Positions 55,668 through 64,000 of a DNA stretch of 64,000 nucleotides are shown here, in pieces (positions within the stretch are counted from its first letter, which is position 1; every line of letters begins with the position of its first letter). A program made the position numbers and the translations under genes. The stretch is from Adiantum capillus-veneris (Eukaryota; Streptophyta; Polypodiopsida; Polypodiales; Pteridaceae). Under the pieces are notes generated by a model. The model did not search any database. It saw only the letters and a list, made by a program, of their open reading frames with translations, and was not told where the DNA came from. The stretch is taken from NCBI GenBank assembly GCA_014529385.2, contig CM043959.1, forward strand, positions 54,686,253-54,750,252, written 5' to 3'.

Positions 55668-57180
55668 TTAATGGCGATTTTCACTTACCTGTTCAAGGTC
55701 AGAAACCCAATTCCATAAGTTCTTGAAATTTAGGCCTTTTCCATTGTGTGGGTCTTTGGATGCCACCATTTTTTCCAGTAGGTTGGCATACTTTGACTCC
55801 TCTTGACTTGTTTGTTGTGTGTTGATACTTCTTTGTAAAACAAGTCCTTCAGCTCTGATAGGGCTTGATGTAGCCTTTGCGTTAATTTCCATGAGAAGCG
55901 ATTGTCAAGATGTGTGGGTTCTCTGTGATTGAGTTTCCACAATCAATTTTGGAACCCATCTTGTGTTTGGTCCTTGTGTGACCGTCTTTGGAATTTTCTT
56001 CTTTTTCTCGATAACTTGATGGACACTAGTCTTTGGTAGCTAGATTTAATGATTTTCGTTGTAGAAGCCTTGATTTTGGAGTTGATGACGAGGTATCCAT
56101 CTAGAGATTGTAGCAACCTTCGTTTCATTTGGCTTTTGTTGGTTGTTGGTGATCATTGCTTGCCTTGGGGTAGAAGCTTGTTTTGCATGATTTTTCTTGG
56201 TTGTTCCAGATTGAGCTATACTTTTTGGTAACCATATTTGAGTGTTGCCTTCATAAAATCCTTGTGCTCTGAGTAGCTTCACTGGAATCATCCGTTGCTT
56301 TACCTGTTTTTCTTGGGTAACTAGACTAAGGTCTGACTTCGGCACCCATACTTCTCTTGTTGCCCACTTGGAAGGTCTTTTGTCTGCGTTTTGTTGTTGT
56401 TCTTTCGCTTGCCTGAGTTTTTTGTATTTCGTTGATATCTTGGCTCGCTTCTTGTAGAACTTCTTTCTTGAGGTGAGTACATCCAGGCTGTCAGTTTAGG
56501 CTTTTTGACCCAAACACTAATGTTTCCTTCGAAGTAGCCTTGAGCAGTGAGTGACTCATTTTATGACACCCACCCTGTCACCTTTTGTTGTTGAGGCTGA
56601 ACTTGTGCTTCATGTATCCAAACTGGGTCTTTGACTTTGATGTGCTCTTTGGATACCAACACCTGGTTGACATTCTTTGGCTTCTTTTGGATGCTTTTTT
56701 GTGATGGAAACTTTGGTTGATAGACATTTTACTTTGGTTTCCATTGCATTGTTGATGGTGTGGCTCTTGATGTAGAGGCTTCGCCTGCTTGATGGAGGCT
56801 CATTGAAGGTAAAGTTGTCTTGCGAGTTTGATATGCTTCATTGTTTACCTTTTTCCGCGATGGTTGGTTGCTCCTTTTTTGCATTGACTTGAGGTGCTTT
56901 TGGGATTTTTGATGGTGTTGTTGTTGAAGATTTTCCTTGTGGTTGAAAGAAGATGTTCCTCCAGAGGAGAAGACATCAATTCATGCAAGCTCTTGGTATC
57001 CATCATTTTTGGTGTTGCTTTCCACTGAGAAGGTACCATTTTAACCTCCGATTTTGTTTCGAGTTCTCCTATGAAAGATGGAAAAGTCTTTAGAGAGCGT
57101 GGTTTACTCTCTTCAAATGCGACAGACCTGACATCCCCGTATAATGATCGTATATCTCCTAGGAAAAATTCATGATCCAT
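55668..57180 (-). pseudogene. WLPK-motif ORF remnants
   Basis: Minus-strand frames at 55668-55892, 55943-56128, 56046-56345 and 56845-57180. The 56046-56345 frame contains RAQGFYEGNTQIWLPKS, parallel to YYGGNRQIWVPKP in the frame at 2853-3854. Composition is Lys/Gln/Ser/Thr-rich. The region is broken by several frame changes. No known domain. Its conservation in two diverged copies is the only evidence that it is a real gene product of the element. Confidence 0.4.
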
Positions 57181-57246
57181 GTTTATCTCAAGAATAGGTG
57201 CTGATTGTAAGGTAGCACTACCATCTTTTCGGTTTTTGATTGATTT

Positions 57247-57910
57247 TCACAAGGATTGTGGCCACGGTTCTTCTACCTCCGAAATAGGCGTCACTGCTTG
57301 TGAGCCCACCCCATCTATGGTATTGGCTACTTCCCTTGTATCTAAAGGTGCCTCAAACCTCAACCCTCCTTGGTCTCTATTTACAATACCCTGGCTCTCC
57401 AATTCTTGGACTTTATCGCGGATTAGCACCTCCGTTTTTGGAGCATCTAGAACATGTGGTTCCATAAGAGCTTGGGCCTTCTGGATAAGCTCCTTGCACA
57501 TTTGCAACCTCTCTTTTTCATACCCTGGATGAGTACGTTAGCCATCTATCCTCTTGGGTTTGGTTGGGTTTTAACCTACCTTCATAAGCTTTCAAGATCG
57601 CATCCAAAGGTTCAACCACTTTGTCGACCAAGACTGAACCTCCCGAGTTAGTCTTTGACTCTTTAGGTCCCTTTGTGTTTTTGTTCCTTTCTTGCTCTTG
57701 TCTAAGATGCTCTCTTGTTTGATTCAGTTCAGTTTCCAAAGCCGCTTTCTCCTTCAGCCTCTTCAATTTCATTTTGTCCCGTCTGCCTTTCCATGATCTT
57801 CTTCCAAAGCTTCTCATCGGTTTGTTCTCAAATTCTGTTTGAACAGGCAATGTGGCTTTTTCAGCTAGTTTGTTTTTGTCAGCTTCTTGAGCTTGAGCTC
57901 GAGTCATCAC
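57247..57910 (-). pseudogene. Gag-like region with coiled coil
   Basis: 57518-57910 starts near VMTRAQAQEADKNKL; a TRAQ motif after the zinc knuckle is common in plant Ty3 gag. It continues into a long Glu/Lys/Arg/Leu heptad-like stretch (KLKRLKEKAALETELNQTRE) predicted to be a coiled coil. 57247-57507 (DKVQELESQGIVNRDQGG) is acidic and unrecognised. A one-base frame change separates this from the zinc knuckles upstream. Confidence 0.45.
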
Positions 57911-57984
57911 GTTTAAAGGAATTGCGGGTTCTGGGTCCGCTTGAAGAAGGCATCACGCCTACAACATTGATTTTTGCTTTCCCT

Positions 57985-58145
57985 TTGTAGTCTGGATTTT
58001 TAGCACAGTGTTGGTGTAGATGGTCTAGACCACAACGTTCGCAGAATACAAATAATTTGATTTGTGGACCCTTGTTTGGGCAACTTCATGCCCAATGATC
58101 ACCTCCACACTCATAGCATGGACCTTCTTGTTTTATAGTTGGTGA
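57985..58145 (-). pseudogene. Pair of zinc knuckles (gag nucleocapsid)
   Basis: On the minus strand CYECGGDHWA, a TGA stop, then SCPNKG gives one CX2CX4HX4C-type knuckle, and CERCGLDHLHQHC a second, variant one, some 13 residues later in the same frame. The stop is consistent with a CGA (Arg) to TGA change. Two knuckles in tandem are typical of nucleocapsid. Confidence 0.65.
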
Positions 58146-58454
58146 TCCAGGTAATGGTTGTTCTTACCTTGTGAGGATGTTCTTTGAACCATACTCCTGC
58201 GAATGATTGGCTATGAACATGAGCGTATTCGCATCCATGGAGTATTGGTTTCTCATGGGTTGTGGCATATGCATTGGTTAAGCATAGTTGACTATCACTC
58301 TCCCATCGTTCAAAAGATGTGGTTGTTGCCCTAGCATCAGGGATTTTAATTACGCGATGACGCATTTTGTTAAATGTTAATTATTGTTGTTATTATCACT
58401 ATTTCTTTCATGTTAATAACATATCTAATGTCATGACTTACGAAAACCAGTAGA

Positions 58455-58560
58455 AAACGTAGAACTGGCGGGGCAACTAACAATCCCGGCAGGCCCGGCG
58501 GGCTTATGAAGAAACCCGACGGGCCCGGCGGGCAAAGCAAGAATCCTGCCGGCCCCGTCA
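58455..58560. repeat. GC-rich patch with CCGGCGGGC-type repeats
   Basis: Four or five variants of GGCCCGGCGGGC / CCCGACGGGCCCGGCGGGC in about 100 bp, in strong contrast to the AT-rich surroundings. It lies between the RT-less element and the tandem repeat upstream of the hAT gene. Confidence 0.7.
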
Positions 58561-58722
58561 TGTACCCCCTCCATATTTGGCGGATCTATATAACCCTGCA
58601 GTAGACATCACATCACATCACCGCTTCCTCTAAATTTGGTCATCCTTTAAAATTTAGAAGAAAAACTAAAGGTAAAAAAATGAATAGTCTTTTAAAAAAA
58701 ATTAAAACTTAATGTAACTTTG

Positions 58723-59490
58723 ATCATGGATCATTAGTTCTTTTTTGGACTAAACTGATTCTTGAAAGGAGGTAGAAAGGTGAATCTTTGGGTCGCGGTA
58801 TCTCTACATTTGGGATGGACTAATCTCATGTTTGGTTCACCGTTATATTTGCTAAATTGATTGCTATATTGATTAGAACTTCTATCATGGGTCATTAGTT
58901 CTTTTTTGGACTGAACTGATTCTTGAAAAGAGATAGAAAGGTGAATCTTTGGGTCGATATCTCTACTTTTGGGATGGACTGATCACGTGTTTGATTCACC
59001 GTTGTATTTGCTTGCTATTCCAATTAGAGCTCCAATCATGGGTCATTAGTTCTTTTTTGGACTGGACTGATTCATGAAAGGAGGTAGAAAGGTGAATCTT
59101 TGGGTCGATATCTCTACTTTTGGGATGGACTGATCACATGTTTGATTCACCATTGTATTTGCTTGCTATTCCGATTAGAGCTCCAATCATGGGTCATTAG
59201 TTCTTTTTTGGACTAGATTGATTCATGAAAGGAGGTAGGAAGGTGAATCTTTGGGTCGATATCTCTACTTTTGGGATGGACTGATCACATGTTTGATTCA
59301 TCGCTGTATTTGCTTGCTATTTCGATTAGAGCTCCAATCATGGGTCATTAGTTCTTTTTTGGACTGGACTGATTCATGAAAGGGGTAGGAAGGTGAATCT
59401 TTGGGTCAATATCTCTACTTTTGGGATGGACTGATCACATATTTGATTCAACATTGTATTTGCTTGCTCATGTTTGAGTAGATTGAGGTT
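58723..59490 (+). repeat. 151-bp tandem repeat, about five units
   Basis: Units begin at the word CATGG(G/A)TCATTAGTTC at 58723, 58886, 59037, 59188 and 59339; the last three intervals are exactly 151 bp and the first is 163 bp. Each unit has GGACT..ACTGATTC, GGTGAATCTTTGGGTC and GGGATGGACTGATCAC. It ends just upstream of the hAT reading frame. Confidence 0.95.
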
Positions 59491-59608
59491 TATTCCCTTC
59501 AGGCTTCACTACTATGCTTGTGTGTGATATTGATTATAACACTAATGTTTGGTTTGAATAATACTTGAAAGAAGAGATAGCATACTGAGCTATGTTTATT
59601 GGTATTGC

Positions 59609-59610
59609 AG
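59609..59610 (+). other. Possible 3' splice site before the hAT start codon
   Basis: TTTATTGGTATTGCAG|G, a good plant acceptor, ends 13 bases before the ATG. It suggests a 5'-UTR intron that would contain the 151-bp repeats. No donor was identified. Confidence 0.35.
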
Positions 59611-59623
59611 GCATCCAATAAGT

Positions 59624-61915
59624 ATGTCTTCCACCAGGAATGTGAGCAGTGATGTTGGTGTCTCAAGCCTGGCTTCCTTGAGGAGCCCTCCTACCTCGAT
59701 GCCAGGTCCTGCTTCGCAGGGCACCACTTCGCAGGGCAAGCGAAAGGCAGGTGGAAAAAGTCCAGGACCCGAGTGGAATTTTGCCACAAATTTAAATAAG
59801 TATCAAGATTGGAAATGTAACTTTTGTGGCGAAGAGAAATCTGGAGGAGCACCAAGAATAAGGGACCATTTGCTAGGTGGCAATACCAGAATCCGAGGAA
59901 AGTGCAAGGGCTTAGGTGTAGAAGAAGCATCTATGCGCTTAAAAGCTTTAATTGGTAAGCTAATTTCCACGAGCAAAAGATCAAAACTCTCTACTTTCGA
60001 CCATCACACCCCGGTATCGATAAGATCAAACCAGTATGAGGGATCATTGGGTGTAACGCCCACCAATGGAAGCACTCAAAGCAGGGAACCAACTTCTCAT
60101 ATTGATGGAACTACACCTCCAAACCATGGATCTCCTGACTTTCAGGTAGGATCATCAAAAAGTAGACAGTTTAGCTTACAGACGAGCTTCAAAACGCTTG
60201 CCTTAGAAGAAGCACAACTTGCACTAGCTAAAGCCGTCTATTTCACTGGGGGATCATTGGCCATTGTAACCCGTGATGCATGGAAGTCAGCTTGGAAACG
60301 CATTGGGGAGTATGGTGCTGGATTTACCCCTCCAACATATCACCATATGAGAAACCAACTATTGGATAAATGTTACACAAGCACACAACAGGATATTCAA
60401 AGGGTAATATTAAATGCAACATAACAATCTGGATACACCATAGTTAGTGATGGTTGGTCCAACGTTCAAAGGCGGCCATTGATCAAAATCATGCTTGTAT
60501 GTCCTCGTGGTGAATGTTTTATCAAAGCTATGGATAGCTCTAGTCAAATAAAGTCTAGCAGTTTTATAGCTGACATCATTGGCGACGCAGTTGAGGAACT
60601 TGGAAAAGAAAATGTTGTCCAATTAATCATGGACAATGCCAAAAATTGCAGGGCTGCAGGTAGGATACTTGAAAGTCACTTCTCTCACCTATATAGTGTT
60701 GGTTGCAATACACACAGCTTGAACTTGGTATTGCAAGATTGGTACAAGAGGGAGGACACAAAGTGGTTCAAATGGATAGTAGACAATGCTCGCTTAATAG
60801 TCAAGTTTGTTTTGAAGCGTTGGAGGGTTCTTGACATGTACCGTCAGAGGATGTCTACTATGTTAAAACTACCATGCGAAACTAGATTTTGCACCAACTA
60901 CTATACGGTAGAATCACTAATAAAAAATAAGAATGCTGTGATGGAGACATTTGTTTGTGCCACTTTTTCAGAATGGGAGGGTGGTCAAAGGGAGAAGATA
61001 AAAAGCAAAATAGGGGTGATCAGAGATCTACTAGATGATCGCCACTTCTGGGATGATGTGGTGGATGTGCACAATGTCATGATGCCAATTATGCTCGCAT
61101 TACGCCAACTGGATTATGCCTTGCCTAACATAGGTAAGGTGTGGATGGCTTGGTGGACTGTTCAAGAAAGACTTGCAAATCCAGAGGAGCCCCAGGAGCC
61201 AATTGTGAAGCCTTGGAAGACACCATTCACTCAAAAGAGGAGAGAAATTTTGAGAAAGTATGTGCATGGTCGATGGGTTGGAGCACATAGTCCACTACAC
61301 AGCGTAGCTTTCTTATTGGATCCAGAGTATTGGGCAACGGAAATAGACAAACTTGATGAGGAGGTGTTGGAAGACTTTTATGACGTGATAGGCAGGTTTT
61401 ATGATGATCCTGATGAGCATGCATCAGTTGTTACTGATCTTACGAAGTTTAAACTCAAAGAGGGTAAGTTTGGTACAGAATTTGTGCAGAAACTTGCCAC
61501 GGAGCAACAAACGTGGAAGTGGTGGATGATGAATGGTGGTAGTGCACCCACCCTTAAATGCCTAGCTGTTAGAATCCTAGCCCAATGTGCATCCAATTCA
61601 AGTTCTGAGAGAAACTGGAGTACATATAAATATGTACATTCCACCATCAGAAACCGCCTTCTAAATTCAAGAGCTGAAAAATTGGTGTATATGTACTGCA
61701 ACCATCGGCTATTGGCAAGAGTGCAAGCTGAGAACTACAAAGAGGAGATGCCGCGCTGGACTTATGATGTAACCAATGATGAGGTGGACGAAGACAGTGA
61801 GCTGCAAGGGGAATCTCATGAAGTAGAAACTACATGTACTCTAGAAGAGATTGAAGAGAATTTGGAAATTGAACCAACTTTGACCCGTCGTAGCAAGCGA
61901 CGGTGGTTTAATTAA
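59624..61915 (+). pseudogene. hAT transposase with a single in-frame stop
   Basis: A 763-codon frame from ATG (59624), closed only by TAA at 60422-60424 before the true stop at 61913. Residues about 45-100 hold a BED-type zinc finger (WKCNFCGEEKSGGAPRIRDHLL). About 265-350 match the DUF659 part of hAT transposases (VSDGWSNVQRRPLIKIMLVC and IMDNAKNCRAAGRILESHF). About 660-730 match the hAT dimerisation domain (LAVRILAQCASNSSSERNWS). The C-terminus is acidic, then basic (RRSKRRW). The stop falls between the BED and DUF659 parts; one CAA-to-TAA change would explain it. Terminal inverted repeats were not found, so it may be a transposon or a domesticated gene. Confidence 0.85.
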
Positions 61916-62201
61916 TAGATTATCGAATCCATTGAGTGACTTCTGGTTAAGTTCAAAAACTGTTTATCTTATAAGCTTTTTTTATATTTAGTTTAAGGTT
62001 TAGACATTTGCTTAATAATAAACAAAGCCCTTAAAAACCTTTACAAGGCCACAAATCAATATTAAAGCTTCATAATATACAAAGCCCTAACAAATCGTTG
62101 CATTATCACATATCATAATTGAAGTTGAAGTGAAGACAATTCACAATTCACTAATAACTTCTCGCAAGACAACGAGTAAATGTTTTCAAATGTTACAAAA
62201 A

Positions 62202-63161
62202 CTATCCAAGTGATAGTGAAATATTTGTGAGAATATCTTCATTCTCCTGTTCACGCTGACCTTTAAGCTTATTATAGTCTTCATACATTTTGAACATTGC
62301 ATATAGCTTTTTGGATATCTCATACTCACATATAGCACAATGAAAGTTATTCATCATGCTTTGCATCAAGCATGATATATGATACATATGTCCGCATGGC
62401 AAGCTGAAGTGACCACACCACTCATGAAAGAATGATCTACATATGGGGCAAGGACCACCGTGCTCACCAGAAGCTAGAGGGGCCTCAATAGATGTTGGGT
62501 GCTCAATCAATGTGGCAGCATTTTGTTCTTTTATAGTCGCCTCTAACTCTTTTACGTGGCGAGATAGCACCTTCATCTCCCTTTACAAGTCTCTATTTAG
62601 TGTTTCTTCTACATGAGAGCCTTGTGTAGCTTGTGATGCTTGCCTGAGTTGAGTTTGAAGATCCTCCTTAACTTGGTGCACTTCCATTGATGCACCTTCT
62701 AGTGCCAATGACATCTCTTGCCATGTGACGATGATTGCAGTACTGCGAATGTCCTCAACCGTCATGTGAGGTGTCCTTGAGCTAAAGTCCACTGCTTCAC
62801 CCAAGACATAATGCATGTATAACATCTTGGCAAACCACAATGGACAATCTATATGATGAATAGGATGACCCATAACATCGAGATATATGTTCTCTCCATT
62901 GTCTCGTATGTCTGCATTAATGCATTGTGATAGCTTGAGTCGGCCTTTCTTGATGTTGTCATTTGCAATGCCTGGCCATATGGATTTGACCATTTCTCGG
63001 TCAATCCTAGTGTTCACCTCTTTCCATTGTGTACCCACTGGGTTGGCCCACTGGGAGCAACGAGCTGCAATTCGAGCGGTGTCGTTCACTCCACCGCCTT
63101 GACACATGGATCTGAGACGCTCAAAAGCGCGCTTAGCCCTTTGATTATCATTATCTATATC
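62202..63161 (-). pseudogene. RING-H2 protein gene exon with one in-frame stop
   Basis: One minus-strand frame from a likely splice acceptor (TTTAATCAG at 63162-63163) to 62202, broken only by a TAA at 62583-62585. The N-terminal 190 residues are unrecognised (ARCSQWANPVGTQW, YLDVMGHPIHHIDCP), followed by a helical Gln-rich stretch. The C-terminal part has a RING-H2 finger: CPIC, 14 residues, CGHMYHISC, 10 residues, CAIC, giving the C3H2C3 zinc-binding pattern of E3 ubiquitin ligases. The stop separates the two. It could be a host gene decayed by one mutation, or a sequence error. An upstream exon is likely beyond 63163. Confidence 0.6.
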
Positions 63162-63203
63162 CTGATTAAACACTATACTTCAGTTACGGCATACAAACTT
63201 AAT

Positions 63204-63347
63204 GATAATCAATTGCTATAAGAGTAACCACCATTTTACGACAATCAATTGCTATAATTTTAACCAACATTTTACGACAATCAATTGATATTAGAATAAC
63301 CACCATCTTACGACAATCAATTGATATAAGAGTAACCACCATTTTTT
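63204..63347. repeat. 36-bp tandem repeat, four units
   Basis: Units GACAATCAATTGCTATAAG and onward begin at about 63204, 63240, 63276 and 63312, each exactly 36 bp. They lie between the RING exon and the kinase frame, perhaps in an intron or spacer. Confidence 0.9.
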
Positions 63348-63547
63348 AAATCAATGAATGAATAAAGTGTTTTTATTACTCATACATCATCCATGGCGCA
63401 TAAAACCCAATTTTTAAAAGTGCTTTTATAAGTCAAAAGTCTCAGAAAACCCTGCTTCATAAAGTACATCATATATCCATCAAAAAAAGGCTACACTCAT
63501 TTCAGAGGGAGGGCGTAAGCATCGTTCTGGTTGGGCTTCAAATCTTT

Positions 63548-64000
63548 CTAATTCTTCGTCCAAAAGTGCCAAGGTCTTTCTGTCTGTGGATTCTTCCTCA
63601 CCCAACCTTCCACAACAATCCTAGATATGGCATGTACCTCCATTGAAACCTTATGTTTGAACCAATCTGTGCTGTAGTAGTTAGAGAACTCTCCACAAAA
63701 CTTACAAAATTGCCATATCACCCATCCTATGGCGTACACATCTGTGGCCTTGGTCCATGGGCATAAATTCTTGCCATCTAGTAACTCAGGAGCTCGCCAA
63801 GGATGAAGCTTTTGCCAGTTTTCATCGGTATTGTTGATCTTTTGTGTCTCTAAGTCAACACGCAGAGCCAATCCCCAATCAATTATTCCAATACGGGGAG
63901 TGAGATCCTTGGTAAAGTCCAACATGATGTTCCATGGATGGAGATCATTGTGAATCACTCCCTCGTCATGTGCGAATCGCAATGCCTTCACCAAGGCATG
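63548..64000 (-). CDS. Protein kinase, C-terminal half (runs off the window)
   Basis: Open from the window edge to TAG at 63548. Catalytic loop HNDLHPWNIM (HRD-type motif as HND, followed by the conserved Asn), IIDWG in place of DFG, WRAPELL (APE motif) and DVYAIGWVIWQF (subdomain IX). The Asp residues for catalysis and metal binding are present; Phe in DFG is Trp. The frame stops about 50 residues after subdomain IX, so the C-lobe may be short or continue in another exon. Substrate unknown. Same strand as the RING gene, 387 bp apart. Confidence 0.7.
   Translation of the reverse strand, partial: HALVKALRFAHDEGVIHNDLHPWNIMLDFTKDLTPRIGIIDWGLALRVDLETQKINNTDENWQKLHPWRAPELLDGKNLCPWTKATDVYAIGWVIWQFCKFCGEFSNYYSTDWFKHKVSMEVHAISRIVVEGWVRKNPQTERPWHFWTKN

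Larger units (their letters stand above)
54594..58370 (-). mobile_element. Partial second copy of the RT-less LTR family
   Basis: A polypurine tract at 54594-54608 (minus AGGAAGGGGGG before a TGTCATC start) and internal sequences at 55081-55160 and 55470-55600 that match 2131-2210 and 2636-2745. Upstream lie WLPK-motif frames, a coiled coil and a zinc-knuckle pair. RT, RNase H and integrase motifs are again absent. LTRs are incomplete. Confidence 0.65.

Noticed and set aside
61100..61701. Antisense frames within the hAT gene
   Set aside because: Shadows of the transposase frame without motifs.

Overview
The window looks like heterochromatic, transposon-packed DNA of a large plant genome. The best guess is a fern or another seed-free vascular plant: there are many decayed PPR-gene fragments with the VDMYAKCG / ISWNALI wording common in those lineages, plant-type Ty1/copia and Ty3/gypsy elements, a plant hAT transposase, and a Penelope-like element (PLE), a class rare in land plants. 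The organism is an inference. There is no clear single-copy housekeeping gene. The only possible host genes are a RING-H2 gene and the end of a kinase gene at the right edge.

Layout. 1009-11362: a complete LTR element on the minus strand (LTRs 1014-1866 and 10179-11357, target-site duplication GTTTC, tRNA-Asp primer site, polypurine tract) carrying gag-like and unrecognised ORFs but no reverse transcriptase that I can find. 13854-17670: decayed Ty1/copia pol and an LTR. 19676-22974: decayed minus-strand Ty3/gypsy of the Tat type with a second, archaeal-type RNase H. 24502-25112: a foldback repeat. 25549-27577: remains of another minus-strand LTR element. 27590-28352: LTR scraps. 28349-32869: a minus-strand PLE with two long direct repeats (pseudo-LTRs), each holding a hammerhead-ribozyme-like motif, plus a series of 24-bp palindromes. 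32880-37434: a mosaic of PPR fragments. 37435-48730: an old decayed chromovirus-like gypsy element, split by a young intact one (37812-46722; both LTRs 1593 bp and about 99.6% identical, TSD CGCAG, 1649-residue polyprotein). 48936-50282: gag pseudogene. 50283-53621: a second PLE copy, plus strand, with a longer RT. 53788-54443: PPR fragment joined to a chromodomain fragment. 54594-58370: relative of the first LTR element. 58455-61915: GC-rich patch, 151-bp tandem repeat and a nearly intact hAT transposase. 62202-64000: RING-H2 gene and partial kinase.

How the parts relate. Most of the window is nested and truncated mobile DNA. The intact chromovirus is the only element that looks recently mobile and coding-competent. 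The most interesting system is the PLE: RT fragments, pseudo-LTRs, hammerhead-like motifs at the same offset in both pseudo-LTRs, repeated palindromes in the 5' region and a 30-bp tandem repeat at the 3' end. The RT-less LTR family with a tRNA-Asp primer site is the second candidate for something poorly described.
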